From Streptomyces aureocirculatus (lineage in GTDB: Bacteria > Actinomycetota > Actinomycetes > Streptomycetales > Streptomycetaceae), in contig NZ_JOAP01000027.1 in assembly GCF_000720475.1 (NCBI RefSeq), positions 1 to 64,000 on the forward strand: DNA of 64,000 nucleotides, in the 5' to 3' direction. Below, in pieces: positions 10,864-20,130 of the stretch. How positions within the stretch are numbered: position 1 is the first letter of the stretch; each line of letters begins with the position of its first letter. Made by a program: the position numbers and the translations under genes. Under the pieces are notes generated by a model. That model was not told where the DNA came from, did not search any database, and saw only the letters and a list, made by a program, of their open reading frames with translations.

Positions 10864-12081
10864 TCAGAAGGCGTATCTGACCCGCAGCCACGGCGTGTGC
10901 GCGGTGAGCATTTCCTTGATCCGCGTCAGGGACCGCTGTTTCACATCCAGCGCATAGCGCACATTCAGGGCACCGTTCTGGGAGCGCTTGGTCTCCTGCG
11001 CGTCCGGCTGCCACAGCACCTCCTCGGCGCGGGGGTGCCAGCCCAGGTTGACCTCGTGGAGCGACTGGTTGTGGGTGAGCATGATGATCTCGGCGGCCGC
11101 CTGCTCCTTCACCCGGGCGGGCAGCACGTCGTCGAGGTGGGTGAACAGCTCGGCCCAGTCCCGCTGCCACCCGGGGCGCAGCACGACGGGCGAGAGGTTG
11201 AAGTGGACCTCGTACCCGGCGTCGAGGAAGTCGGCGGCTGCGGCGATGCGCTCCGGGACCGGGCTCGTGCGGATGTCGAGGAGCCGGGCGTCGTCGGCGG
11301 GCATGACGGAGAAGCGGACCCGGGTGCGTCCCCGCGGGTCGAGGTCGAGCAGATCGGGGTTGACGAACTTGGTCGCGAAGGAGGCCTTGGCGGTCGGCAG
11401 GCCGCGGAACGCGGCGACGAGGTCGGCCGTGTTGTCGCAGACCAGGGCGTCGACGGAGCAGTCACCGTTCTCGCCGATGTCGTAGACCCACGCCTCGGGG
11501 TCACATTGGTTGGGTGTGGTCTTGGGGCCCTGTGCCCGTACGTGGCGCCGGATGTGGGCCACGATCGCCTCGATGTTGGTGAACAGCGTGATGGGGTTGG
11601 CGTAGCCCTTGCGGCGGGGGACGTAGCAGTAGGCGCAGGCCATCGCGCACCCGTTGGAGGGGCCCGGCGCGATCCAGTCGGCGGACCTGCCGTTGGGGCG
11701 CGTCACCAGGCTGTGCTTGACCCCGAGGACGAGCGTCTCGGTCTTGATGCGGACCCAGCGGGCGATGTTGCCGTCGTTGCCGTGCAGGGACGGGATGCGC
11801 CAGTGCCCGGCGACCTCGGTGACACGCACCCCGGGCAGCCCGGCCATGATCTGCTGCCCGCGCGGGGAGTCGAGGGCCGCGGGCTCCGCGTACACCTCCC
11901 GCACATCGAGCATCCGGCGTGCCTGCGGGCTGTCACGGAACGCCCCGTGCGGGACCCGTGCCGCCGGGGTGTCCGTGTCCGCCCACGCGAAGAGCGCCTG
12001 CTGCTCCGGCTCACCCGGGGCGGGCCCCGCAGCTCCTGCCGCCGACCCGTCCGGCCCGTCCGGCCCGGCAGACCCGTTCAC
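10864..12081 (-). CDS. Spore photoproduct lyase family radical SAM protein
   Basis: Predicted radical S-adenosylmethionine enzyme of the spore photoproduct lyase family, which in spore formers reverses UV thymine dimers. The cluster-binding CAMACAYC (CxxxCxxC) is near residue 150, followed by YVPRRKGYANPI and the family-type segment FNLSPVVLRPGWQRDW. I chose the GTG at 12081 because AGGAAGGA lies just upstream; an in-frame ATG farther out lacks a site and adds basic low-complexity residues. The resulting length of 405 residues fits actinobacterial members. The first 40 or so residues are Gly/Pro/Ala-rich and probably disordered. It is monocistronic or follows metF at 134 nt. A role in the neighbouring clusters is not indicated. 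Confidence 0.8.
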   Translation of the reverse strand: MNGSAGPDGPDGSAAGAAGPAPGEPEQQALFAWADTDTPAARVPHGAFRDSPQARRMLDVREVYAEPAALDSPRGQQIMAGLPGVRVTEVAGHWRIPSLHGNDGNIARWVRIKTETLVLGVKHSLVTRPNGRSADWIAPGPSNGCAMACAYCYVPRRKGYANPITLFTNIEAIVAHIRRHVRAQGPKTTPNQCDPEAWVYDIGENGDCSVDALVCDNTADLVAAFRGLPTAKASFATKFVNPDLLDLDPRGRTRVRFSVMPADDARLLDIRTSPVPERIAAAADFLDAGYEVHFNLSPVVLRPGWQRDWAELFTHLDDVLPARVKEQAAAEIIMLTHNQSLHEVNLGWHPRAEEVLWQPDAQETKRSQNGALNVRYALDVKQRSLTRIKEMLTAHTPWLRVRYAF

Positions 12082-12215
12082 GTGTCGTTCCTTCCTGCCC
12101 CACGCTCCCTCGGCGTCGGCCTCTGGACGGCCGACCCTCCTCACTGTCCCCCTCCTCTTGGCCCGTCGCACATCGAGCCGCCCAACGCCGGGAAACATGC
12201 AGGTCACGGGTTATG

Positions 12216-13115
12216 TCACCGTACTGCTCGGGCCGACCCCATGACGTTGCGGTGGATGTCCAGGGCGGCGCGCGGCCGGTTGAGGGTGCAGTAGTGGAGG
12301 CCGGGGGCGCCTTCGGCGAGCAGGCGGTCGGCCATCGCGGTGGCGAACTCGACACCGATGCGGCGGCCTTCGGAGGGGTTGTCGCGGGCGGCCTCCAGGC
12401 GGTGGGCGAGGTCCTCGGGGAACGCCGCGTTGCTCAGTTCGGCGAAGCGGCTGATCTGGCGGACATCGGTGGCGGGCATGATCTCCGGGATGATCCGGGT
12501 CTCGCAGTTGGCCGCGGCGACCCGGTCACGCAGCCGCAGATAGTCCTCGACGTGGAAGAACATCTGCGTGATGGCGTAGTCGGCGCCTGCCCGGCACTTG
12601 GCGACGAAGTGCTCGATGTCGCTGTCCCAGTCCGGTGAGCGCGGGTGCCGCTCGGGGAACGCGGCGACGCCGACCGTGAAGTCGCCCCACTCCTTGATCA
12701 GGGAGACGAGTTCACCGGCGTACTCGACGCCTTCGGGATGCCGGGTCCAGGGGCCGCGCGGGTTCGCCGGGGGATCACCGCGCAGTGCCAGGATGTCGCG
12801 GACGCCCGCGTCGGCGAACCGGGAGACGACGCGCCGCAGTTCGGCGGTGGAGTGCCCGACCGCCGCCAGGTGCGTCACGGGGCGCATCGTCGTCTCGGCC
12901 GCGATCCGCGCGCTCAGGTCGATGGTTCCGTCACGGGAGGAGCCGCCGGCGCCGTACGTCACGGACACGAACGCGGGCGACACCGCCTCCACCTGCCGCA
13001 GCGCCTTCCACAGGGCGCGGTGGCCCTTGGCGTCGGCGGGCGGAAAGAACTCGAAGGAGATACTCGGCCCGGGCCCCCAGGGGAAGCCCGTCTTCTCGTT
13101 CTCGGTCCGGGTCAT
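12216..13115 (-). CDS. metF: Methylenetetrahydrofolate reductase (MetF)
   Basis: FAD-dependent reduction of 5,10-methylene-THF to 5-methyl-THF, the methyl donor for methionine synthesis. It is a full-length TIM barrel of 299 residues: SFEFFPPAD at the N terminus, [17 protein letters not shown] near 115, and [11 protein letters not shown] near 185, all MetF signatures. It starts at an ATG, 132 nt after the lyase gene and in the same direction, so readthrough from the 13.2-16.7 kb operon is possible. In that setting it could support methyl supply for the cluster's C-methyltransferase, but it may simply be the housekeeping copy. Confidence 0.93.
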   Translation of the reverse strand: MTRTENEKTGFPWGPGPSISFEFFPPADAKGHRALWKALRQVEAVSPAFVSVTYGAGGSSRDGTIDLSARIAAETTMRPVTHLAAVGHSTAELRRVVSRFADAGVRDILALRGDPPANPRGPWTRHPEGVEYAGELVSLIKEWGDFTVGVAAFPERHPRSPDWDSDIEHFVAKCRAGADYAITQMFFHVEDYLRLRDRVAAANCETRIIPEIMPATDVRQISRFAELSNAAFPEDLAHRLEAARDNPSEGRRIGVEFATAMADRLLAEGAPGLHYCTLNRPRAALDIHRNVMGSARAVR

Positions 13116-13157
13116 ACGGGGCCTCCCGCGCGGGACGGTGGGGTGGTCGGTCTCGCG

Positions 13158-13205
13158 GTCATGCGTGTGGTCGTACGTGTTGTCGTACGTGTGGTCATGC
13201 GCTGC
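13158..13205. repeat. Four tandem 12-bp units upstream of metF
   Basis: GTCATGCGTGTG, GTCGTACGTGTT, GTCGTACGTGTG and a degenerate GTCATGCGCTGC lie head to tail 43 nt upstream of the metF start. The spacing of about one helical turn plus two bases makes it a candidate protein-binding array, or simply slippage. A separate 8-bp repeat (CGTCAGGR) overlaps the end of the neighbouring lyase gene at about 13239-13262. Confidence 0.6.
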
Positions 13206-13247
13206 CTCCGGGGATACGGCGAGGGGTGGGGCCGGGGCGTCAGGACG

Positions 13248-14663
13248 TCAGGGCGTCAGGGCGCGGTTCACCAGTGGGCCCGCGGCGCCGGGGTAGGCGG
13301 TCGGGTCGCACAGTGCGGCAAGTTCCGCGGCGTCGAAGTGGTCGGCCAGGGCGGGGAGTTCCGCGAGGGTCTCGGCGAGCGGGCGGCCCGTCCTGGCGGC
13401 GGCCGATGTGGCCTCGGTGAGCAGGTGCTTCGCTGCGGCCTTGCCCACGTGGGGTGCGAGGCGGGCCGCGATCCGCTCGGAGACCAGGCGGCTGCCGGTG
13501 AGGTCCAGGTTGGCGCGCATACGGGCCGGGTCCACCTGGAGCCCCTCGGTCAGCTCCGTGGCGGTGTGCGCGGCGCCGCCGACAAGGCGCAGGCACTCGC
13601 GCAGGAGCAGCCACTCCGCGTGCCAGACGCCCGCCGACCGCTCGTCCTCGGTGACAAGGCACTGGGTCAGCGCGCCCGCCAGGGCGGGAACTTGGAGCGC
13701 GGCAGAGCGGATCATCGTGGCGAGGACCGGGTTCCGCTTGTGCGGCATGGCCGAGGAGCCGCCCCGTCCGGCGACCGCGGCCTCCGCCACCTCACCGACC
13801 TCGGTCCGCGCGAGGGACTGTACGTCCACGGCGAGACGTCCGAGCGCACCGCAGGTGAAGGCGAGTACCGAGGCGAGGTCGGCGAGGGGAGCGCGCAGCG
13901 AGTGCCAGGGCAGGACCGGCACGGCGAGCCCCGTCTCGGCGGCGAAGGCGGCGACGAGCCGGTCGTGGTAGTCGTCGCCGGGGACCGCCGCCCCGTCGAC
14001 GCGGGCGTACTCCAGATACCCGGCGAGCGTCCCGGCCGCGCCGCCCAGGGACACCGGCAGGCCGCCGTCGAGCAGCCGGTCGACGCGCAGGATCGCGTCC
14101 CGCAGCAGCTCACGCCAGCCCGCCGCCTTCAGTCCGAAGGTGGTGGGCACGGCGTGCAGGCCGAGCGTACGGCCGGCCATCGGGGTGTCCCGGTGGGCGC
14201 GGGCCAGTGCTCCCAGGGCGGCCACGGAGCGTTCCAGGTCCGCGCGGACGATCCGCAGCGTGCGGGCGGCCACCAGCATGGCGCCGGTGTCGAACACGTC
14301 CTGGCTGGTGGAGCCCCGGTGCACATAGTCCGCGGCGGCGGGGTCGATGTCGGCGACCACCCGGGTGAACGCCTGCACCAGGCCGACCACCGGGTTGGCG
14401 GTCTCCCGCGAGGCGAGGGCCAGGGCGCGCACATCGAGCGGACTACGCGCCGCGGCCCGCGCGATGGCGTCCGCGGCCCACACCGGGACGGCGCCGAGCC
14501 CGGCCTGGGCACGTGCCAGCGCGACCTCCGCGTCCAGCATGGCCCGCACCCAGGCAGCGTCACCGACGGCCGCCTCCGCGGGGGTGCCCGCGCGCACCGG
14601 CGAGAGCAGACCGGTGTCGTCCTGGGCCTCGGCCGGACGGTCCACACCCTCCACCCCTGTCAC
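13248..14663 (-). CDS. Aspartase/fumarase-superfamily lyase, candidate nitrosuccinate lyase (CreD-like) or PcaB-like
   Basis: Superfamily enzymes eliminate a group from succinyl-type substrates. The 471-residue protein carries the signature GGSSAMPHKRNP near 295, YVHRGSTSQDVFDTGAM near 100 and TLGLHAVPTTFGLKAAGW near 170. By sequence alone the closest named family is 3-carboxy-cis,cis-muconate cycloisomerase (PcaB). However, no protocatechuate genes are nearby, and the start codon overlaps the stop of a large FAD/NAD(P)-binding protein by four bases (ATGA). That pair matches CreE/CreD, in which a flavoenzyme oxidises aspartate to nitrosuccinate and this kind of lyase releases nitrous acid and fumarate. 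I favour CreD-like on context; PcaB remains the alternative. Confidence 0.7.
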   Translation of the reverse strand: MTGVEGVDRPAEAQDDTGLLSPVRAGTPAEAAVGDAAWVRAMLDAEVALARAQAGLGAVPVWAADAIARAAARSPLDVRALALASRETANPVVGLVQAFTRVVADIDPAAADYVHRGSTSQDVFDTGAMLVAARTLRIVRADLERSVAALGALARAHRDTPMAGRTLGLHAVPTTFGLKAAGWRELLRDAILRVDRLLDGGLPVSLGGAAGTLAGYLEYARVDGAAVPGDDYHDRLVAAFAAETGLAVPVLPWHSLRAPLADLASVLAFTCGALGRLAVDVQSLARTEVGEVAEAAVAGRGGSSAMPHKRNPVLATMIRSAALQVPALAGALTQCLVTEDERSAGVWHAEWLLLRECLRLVGGAAHTATELTEGLQVDPARMRANLDLTGSRLVSERIAARLAPHVGKAAAKHLLTEATSAAARTGRPLAETLAELPALADHFDAAELAALCDPTAYPGAAGPLVNRALTP

Positions 14664-16681
14664 ACGATCACCCCGATCAGGTCGGTGTCGGCCGCGGCCG
14701 GGCGTACCTCGCTCGGAACGCGGGTCGCGGGCGGCAGGCCAAGGGCCGCACGGGCGACGGCGTCGGAGTCGCCGAGGGTCACCGAATCCACGCCGGGGCG
14801 GATACCGGCCGCCGTCACCCAGTGCACGGACTCGGTGGGGACGCCGAAGGCGAAGCGCCGCGGGTGGCTGCGTCCGCGCGAGTCAAGGAGGTGGTACGGG
14901 CGCTCGCTGACGGCGAGGCCGCCCGTCTCGTAGCTGGTGCCGCACTCGCCGAGGACGCGGTAGGGCGCGGCCTGCTCGGTGGCGAGGAGGTGGCGCAGCA
15001 AGGGGTCGTCGGTGCGGCGCAGGTCGGGGTCGGGCAGCCGGGCCTCGATCAGCGCCTTGGCGCGGATCGCCGGTCCCGGCACCGTGCTCGACTCCGCCAC
15101 GAAGGACGGTTCCGCGGCGTCGAAGCGTATCTCCGTGCCGGGCCCGGTGAGTTCGAGTATCCCCGCGTCGATGAGCGCGATCATCTCCTCGATGCGGGAG
15201 GTGGGCGGGCCGATGGACAGGAAGGCGTTGAGCGGCGTGTACCAGCCTTCCAGGTCGTCGCGGTGGGAGTTGCCCTCCAGGCCGCCGTGGTCGACGGCGA
15301 GGCGGATCTCGTTGCGCAGGTCGCGCAGCACGTCGAGGGCGGCCTTGAGCGGGCCCTCGACGTTGCCGGCGTGGGCGGCCGCCACGTCGCGCACCAGGTG
15401 GGCGCGCAGCCACGTGCGGAACTCGGCCCGGTCGGCGAACCGGGTGCGGGCCAGCGGTGTGGCCACCCGCTCCCAGTCCCAGCGGTCCTCGGGCGCGATG
15501 CCGTACTCGTCGAGCAGCACGTCCGTCGCCGCCCCACCGGACGGGCCCTCAGTCGGGTCCGTGTCACCGGTCGGGCCCGCCGCCAAGTACCGGTCGGTGA
15601 ACGTCTCGGCCTCGGCCGCGCGGCCCCGGGACGTCAACAGGGTGGCGTAGTAGACGCTCTCGGTCTCCCGGCGGATCAGGGGCCACAGATCGGCGGTGAA
15701 CCGCAGCCGCTCGCCGTTCGCCGAGCGCTGCCGCAGCCCTTCGATGTACTCGGGGGTCAGCAGCCGGGGGTGATAACGGCCGTGGGCCCCCTTCTGGTTC
15801 TCGCCGCGGGCGTGGTAGGGAACGCCGCGTCGCGAGCTGGCGAAGAGCCGGGGCTCACGGCCCGAAGGGCGGTAGCGGAGCCCACCGTCCCCGTCGCGCA
15901 CGAACGTGCCGCCGCGGCCGTGCGTGAACAGGGCCATGTAGTCGAAGAAGTTGAGCCCAAGACCGCGGACGAGCACCGGCTCGCCGGGACCGATCGCCTC
16001 CAGGTCGACGTCGGCGGGGTTCGAGGGGGTGATGTAGGTGAGGTAGTGGATGCGGGCGAGGGCCGCCGTCCGCTCCTGACGTGGCGTCAGCCTGGTGGGC
16101 ACATGCCCCTGGGTCAGCACGATCGCGTCGAGGCCGTTGAGACGGGTGCCGTCGGCGAGGCGTACGCCCTGGGGGCCGCCGGTGATCCCGTGGATGTCGG
16201 CCATGGCGACGGCCCGCGAGGGGTGGACAAGCACCCGGACGTGCGCCGGCGCGCGGGCCACCACCCGCCGGAAGCAGTCGTGCAGGTAGTGACCGTAGAA
16301 GGCCCTCGTCGGATAGGAGTCGGGGCCGAGCGAACGCGCCTCGGCGAGCGCCCACTCCTCGTGGTCGCCGCCCCCGGCACCGAGCAGTGCCAGTTGCCGG
16401 GCCCATTCGTACAGGCTCGGCCCCGGCTCGATCGGTCCCTCGATCCGGGCGCTCGGATCGGTGAACACCGTGACCTGCGAGGCGACCGTGTTCATCAGCA
16501 GGTGCCTGGACTGGTCGGTGCGCCACACGCCGCCCGCGCCCGGCGCGGCGGGGTCGACGATGTGCACGACGACCGAGGCGCAGGTCGGAGAGTGCCGTTC
16601 GTTCGCGCACATCCGTTCCAGGACGGACAATCCCCTCGGACCGCCGCCGACAATGCAGACCTCCACGCATCTGCTGCTCAT
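14660..16681 (-). CDS. FAD/NAD(P)-binding monooxygenase, candidate nitrosuccinate synthase (CreE-like)
   Basis: 673-residue cytosolic flavoprotein starting at an ATG with GGAG 6 nt upstream. The N-terminal dinucleotide fold has VGGGPRGLSVLERM at about 10-23, the signature of the NAD_binding_9/FAD-NAD(P) family. A second nucleotide-binding patch GEPVLVRGLGLNFFDYMALF lies near 230, and the long C-terminal part matches this family's size. Members include CreE and FzmM, which oxidise L-aspartate stepwise to nitrosuccinate in cremeomycin and fosfazinomycin biosynthesis. Coupling to the downstream lyase strongly suggests they act consecutively. It is transcribed divergently from the quinone oxidoreductase across 233 bp. 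Family membership is visible; the exact substrate is inferred. Confidence 0.7.
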   Translation of the reverse strand: MSSRCVEVCIVGGGPRGLSVLERMCANERHSPTCASVVVHIVDPAAPGAGGVWRTDQSRHLLMNTVASQVTVFTDPSARIEGPIEPGPSLYEWARQLALLGAGGGDHEEWALAEARSLGPDSYPTRAFYGHYLHDCFRRVVARAPAHVRVLVHPSRAVAMADIHGITGGPQGVRLADGTRLNGLDAIVLTQGHVPTRLTPRQERTAALARIHYLTYITPSNPADVDLEAIGPGEPVLVRGLGLNFFDYMALFTHGRGGTFVRDGDGGLRYRPSGREPRLFASSRRGVPYHARGENQKGAHGRYHPRLLTPEYIEGLRQRSANGERLRFTADLWPLIRRETESVYYATLLTSRGRAAEAETFTDRYLAAGPTGDTDPTEGPSGGAATDVLLDEYGIAPEDRWDWERVATPLARTRFADRAEFRTWLRAHLVRDVAAAHAGNVEGPLKAALDVLRDLRNEIRLAVDHGGLEGNSHRDDLEGWYTPLNAFLSIGPPTSRIEEMIALIDAGILELTGPGTEIRFDAAEPSFVAESSTVPGPAIRAKALIEARLPDPDLRRTDDPLLRHLLATEQAAPYRVLGECGTSYETGGLAVSERPYHLLDSRGRSHPRRFAFGVPTESVHWVTAAGIRPGVDSVTLGDSDAVARAALGLPPATRVPSEVRPAAADTDLIGVIV

Positions 16682-16914
16682 GGATACTCCAATGCGGGCC
16701 GGAATTTCTCCGGATCATCGCAAGCGGCGGCGGGCAGCGGTCAACGCGGCACGGGCGGGTCCGTCAAGTCGGCGCCCTACGCGGCAACTTGGCGCCGCGA
16801 CAAGCAAGTTGACCGCGTGTACGCGGCGCGGCACAAGGAAATCCCCTGCCGGAACCTGACGCATTCGCGTGCCCGCCGCCCCGCCCCGGGTTGTTCCGCT
16901 GCATGCTGCGAACC

Positions 16915-17889
16915 ATGCGTGCCGCCTTCATCGAGCGACTCGGCGCACCGGACGAGATTCGCTGCGCCGATTTCCCCGACCCCCGCCCCGGACCGACCGA
17001 CGTACTGGTCGAGGTCACCGCCACCACCGTCAACCCCGTCGACACCTTCGTACGGTCCGGTGTGTTCCGCACACCGCTCCCGCTGCCCTTCGTGGTGGGC
17101 CGCGACCTGGTCGGCACCGTCCTGGAGGCGGGTCCCGGCGCGCCGGGCTTCGCGCCGGGCGACCGGGTGTGGTGCAACAGCCTCGGGCACGGCGGGCGGC
17201 AGGGCGCCGCCGCCGAGCGGGCCGCCGTCCCCGGCGACCGGCTGTACCACCTGCCGCCCGGGGTGGACGCCGAGACCGCGGTGACCGTCCTGCACCCGGC
17301 GGGCACCGCGTATCTGGCCCTCGGCACACACGCCCGGGTGCGGCCGGGTGAGACGGTGCTCGTGGCCGGGGCCGCGGGCAACGTGGGCGGCGCCCTGGTC
17401 GCCCTGGCCGTGGACGCGGGTGCCCGCGTGGTGGGCACGGCGTCGGCGGGTGACGCGGCGTACGTGCGCTCCCTGGGCGCCGCCGAGGTGCTCGACTACC
17501 GGGACCCGGAACTCGCCGGGCGGCTGCGCGCGGCCTGCCCGGCCGGGGTCGACGTGTACGTGGACTCCTTCGGGACCAACGACCTCACCGGCGCCGTCGA
17601 ACTGCTCGCCCCGCGCGGCAGGATCGTCCTGCTCGCCGGGGTCACGGCGCGGCCGGTGTTCCCGGTGGGGCCGTTCTACATGAAGGACGCGTCCGTGCTC
17701 GGCTTCGTCATCTCGCACGCCACGACCGCCCAACTGGCCGCCGCCGCCCACACGATCAACCGGCTCCTCGCCTCCGGTGGGCTGCGCCCCCGCCGCACGG
17801 AGCACGTCCCGCTCGGCGCCCTCGCCGAGGCGCACCACCGGATGGAGCGGGGCGAACTGCGCGGCATGCGACTCGTCGTACACCCATGA
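16915..17889 (+). CDS. Zinc-independent MDR-family NADPH:quinone oxidoreductase
   Basis: 324-residue medium-chain dehydrogenase/reductase of the zeta-crystallin type, reducing quinones or enones with NADPH. It shows the N-terminal GroES-like part (VTATTVNPVDTFVRSG, GRDLVGTV) and the Rossmann motif VAGAAGNVGGALVALA near 145. Zinc-coordinating Cys clusters are absent. I start it at the ATG at 16915, matching the family's MRAAFIERLG opening; an upstream in-frame ATG at 16891 adds eight residues, and neither has a strong ribosome-binding site. It precedes a flavin monooxygenase by 91 nt, so it may reduce a quinone product or assist aromatic oxidation in the cluster. Confidence 0.85.
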   Translation: MRAAFIERLGAPDEIRCADFPDPRPGPTDVLVEVTATTVNPVDTFVRSGVFRTPLPLPFVVGRDLVGTVLEAGPGAPGFAPGDRVWCNSLGHGGRQGAAAERAAVPGDRLYHLPPGVDAETAVTVLHPAGTAYLALGTHARVRPGETVLVAGAAGNVGGALVALAVDAGARVVGTASAGDAAYVRSLGAAEVLDYRDPELAGRLRAACPAGVDVYVDSFGTNDLTGAVELLAPRGRIVLLAGVTARPVFPVGPFYMKDASVLGFVISHATTAQLAAAAHTINRLLASGGLRPRRTEHVPLGALAEAHHRMERGELRGMRLVVHP

Positions 17890-17980
17890 CCGCCAGGACC
17901 GCGGCGGCGGACGGCGCCGCGCCCGGGACCACCGGACAGACCCCACGACCGCTAGCGGGACCGCCCGCGGGAGGAGCGCG

Positions 17981-19174
17981 ATGTCGCACACAGTGGTAGT
18001 CGGCGGCGGGATAGGCGGCCTGGCCGCCACGCTGGCCCTGGCCCGGCGCGGGCACCGGGTCACGGTCCTGGAGCGCCGCGAGGAGTTCTCCGAGCTGGGC
18101 GCGGGCATCCAGTTGGCGCCGAACGCCTTCCACGCCCTCGACCGGCTCGGCGTGGGCGACCCGGTGCGCGCCCGCTCGGTGTTCATCGACGCACTGCGCC
18201 TGTTCGACGGCACCACCGGCGAGCGCGTCAATTCCATGCCGCTCACCGACTCCTACCGCGACCGCTACGGCAACCCGTACGCCGTGGTGCACCGCACGGA
18301 CCTCTATCTGCCGCTGCTCGACGCCTGCCGCCCGCTGCCCAACGTGGAACTGCTCACGGGGTGCCATGTCGTCGGGTACGAGCAGGACACCGCGGGCGCG
18401 ACCGTGCTCCTTGCCGGGGACCTGCGGCTGACCGCCGACGCGGTGCTCGGCGCCGACGGGCTGCGCTCCGCCGTCCGCACCCACCTGGTCGGCGACGGCG
18501 AGCCACGGGTGTCGGGCCACACCATCTACCGCTCCGTGATCCCCATGGAGCGCGTCCCCGCCGAGCTGCGTGCCAACGCCGTGTCCCTGTGGGCGGGCCC
18601 CAAGTGGCACTTCGTGCACTACCCGATCAGCGGCGGACGGCAGCTCAACCTGGCCGCCACCCGCGACGACGGAGCCACCGAGGCCGTCACCGGCGTCCCG
18701 ACCGCGCGGGGCCACGTCCTCGCCCAGTTCCCGGGGCTGAGTCCGCAGGCCCAGCGGCTTCTCGGCCTCGGTGACGACTGGCGCCGGTGGGTGCTGTGCG
18801 ACCGGGACCCGGTGGACAACTGGGTGGACGGGCGCGTCGCGCTGCTCGGCGACGCGGCGCATCCCATGCTCCAGTACGCGGCTCAGGGCGCCTGCCAGGC
18901 CCTGGAGGACGCGGTGCTCATCGGCGATCTGCTGGGGGACGCGGCGCACGGCTCCGGCGACTCGATCGCGCGGGCCCTGACGGCGTACAACGTACGGCGC
19001 CGCCCGCGGACCGCCAAGGCCCAGCGGGTGGCCAGGGAACTGGGCCGCCAGGTGTACCACCCGGACGGCGTGGCCGCGAAGGAGCGCAACGCGGCGCTCT
19101 CCGCGCTGTCCAGCGAGCAACTGTACGAAAAAGTCGACTGGTTGCACGGAGCGCGCGATTACGCCCGCGTCTGA
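17981..19174 (+). CDS. FAD-dependent aromatic monooxygenase (salicylate/3-hydroxybenzoate hydroxylase type)
   Basis: Class A flavin hydroxylase of 397 residues. The ATG has GAGGAG 7 nt upstream. It has the FAD/ADP motif VVVGGGIGGLAATLAL at 5-20, the central DG motif LGADGLRSAVR near 158 and the FAD-ribityl motif LLGDAAHPMLQYAAQGACQA near 287, all intact. Relatives hydroxylate or oxidatively decarboxylate hydroxybenzoates with NAD(P)H. 3-Hydroxyanthranilate made by the genes at 47-52 kb is a plausible substrate (inference). A visibly related but degenerate copy lies at 36012-37058. Confidence 0.88.
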   Translation: MSHTVVVGGGIGGLAATLALARRGHRVTVLERREEFSELGAGIQLAPNAFHALDRLGVGDPVRARSVFIDALRLFDGTTGERVNSMPLTDSYRDRYGNPYAVVHRTDLYLPLLDACRPLPNVELLTGCHVVGYEQDTAGATVLLAGDLRLTADAVLGADGLRSAVRTHLVGDGEPRVSGHTIYRSVIPMERVPAELRANAVSLWAGPKWHFVHYPISGGRQLNLAATRDDGATEAVTGVPTARGHVLAQFPGLSPQAQRLLGLGDDWRRWVLCDRDPVDNWVDGRVALLGDAAHPMLQYAAQGACQALEDAVLIGDLLGDAAHGSGDSIARALTAYNVRRRPRTAKAQRVARELGRQVYHPDGVAAKERNAALSALSSEQLYEKVDWLHGARDYARV

Positions 19175-19220
19175 ACGCGGGTCGCGGGTCCGGGCATGGC
19201 CCTTCCCGGCACCGCGCCCC

Positions 19221-19248
19221 GCGCCCTGCGCCCTGCGCCCTGCGCCCT
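19221..19248. repeat. Four tandem GCGCCCT heptamers
   Basis: Perfect 7-bp repeat in the short gap between the monooxygenase and the SRPBCC gene. It is probably slippage-generated; I see no other signal in it. Confidence 0.7.
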
Positions 19249-19314
19249 GCGGCGACCTGACACAAACACAGCGCCTTTCGGCGCGGTCACCGGCACAACG
19301 GACAGGATTCCGGC

Positions 19315-19860
19315 ATGACTGACTACACACGTGAAGGTGTCACGACGTTCGACGTGCGCGCGCGGACGTTCGTGGCGGCCGGGCCCGAGAAGGTCTACGA
19401 CACGGTGAGCGACCTCGCTCGCAGCGCCGAGTGGAGCGTCGAGTGCCGGGGCGGCACCTGGGTGCGCGGAGCGCCCCGCGAGGTGGGCTCCGTCTTCCGC
19501 GGCGACAACGAGCGCGCGGCGGAGCCCGTCGCCTGGGCACCGGTGATCCGCGGCACCTGGCAGACCGAGGCCGAGGTCGTCGAGGCCGTGCCCGGCAAGG
19601 TGTTCCGCTGGGTCGTCCTCGACAGCGCGCGGAACCGCCAGGAGAGCACCTGGTCCTTCGAGATCGAGGCGGTGGACGGCGGTTCCCTGCTGACCCACCA
19701 CTACCGCCTCGGCAGGCTGACCGAGGGCCTGTCCAAGATCTTCTCGGCGGGCCTCGACGAGGACGGCCGCGAGCGCTTCGTCCGCGAGTGGAACGCGAAG
19801 CTGGCCGCCGACGTCCGCGCCACCGTCGAGCACATCAAGTACGTCATCGAGAAGGACTGA
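19315..19860 (+). CDS. SRPBCC-family (START/polyketide cyclase-like) protein
   Basis: 181-residue cytosolic protein of the SRPBCC ligand-binding fold. It shows the opening TFVAAGPEKVYDTVSDLARSAEW, a central WQTEAEVVEAVPGKVFRWVV and a long C-terminal helix. Members bind hydrophobic or aromatic ligands; some act as cyclases or dehydratases. No catalytic residue pattern can be assigned here. It lies 140 nt after the monooxygenase on the same strand and is followed by a strong hairpin, so it closes this small plus-strand group. A role in handling an aromatic intermediate is possible but unproven. Confidence 0.8.
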   Translation: MTDYTREGVTTFDVRARTFVAAGPEKVYDTVSDLARSAEWSVECRGGTWVRGAPREVGSVFRGDNERAAEPVAWAPVIRGTWQTEAEVVEAVPGKVFRWVVLDSARNRQESTWSFEIEAVDGGSLLTHHYRLGRLTEGLSKIFSAGLDEDGRERFVREWNAKLAADVRATVEHIKYVIEKD

Positions 19861-19945
19861 TCCGGCCGCGGCGCGCCGCAGCACCAGCCCGGTCCGGCCC
19901 GGCCCGGTCGAAGACCCCGGCATCAATCCCCCGGATGCCGGCCCC

Positions 19946-19986
19946 ACGCCGCCCTCCCGCGCTCCCCGTGCGCGGGAGGGCGGCGT
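19946..19986 (+). terminator. Strong hairpin downstream of the SRPBCC gene
   Basis: A perfect 16-bp stem ACGCCGCCCTCCCGCG / CGCGGGAGGGCGGCGT encloses a 9-nt loop, 85 nt after the stop codon. It is a stem-only terminator of the kind common in high-GC actinobacteria and insulates cydA. Confidence 0.8.
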
Positions 19987-20130
19987 CATGCCCGGCCCCC
20001 TTCGGCCGGACCGGGCACTACCGGGCACTACCAGGGGTGTAACGGCCCGCCGGGCCGCCACCCGGGGAGTACGCGAGGTGTCCACCGGCGGCCGACGCGG
20101 CGGGGCGAACCTCCCCCGGATGGTAGGAGC

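Noticed and set aside
13248..14663. Firm call of a protocatechuate-pathway PcaB
   Set aside because: Family resemblance is real, but no pcaGHCDIJ genes are nearby and it is coupled to a CreE-like flavoprotein; kept as the alternative only.
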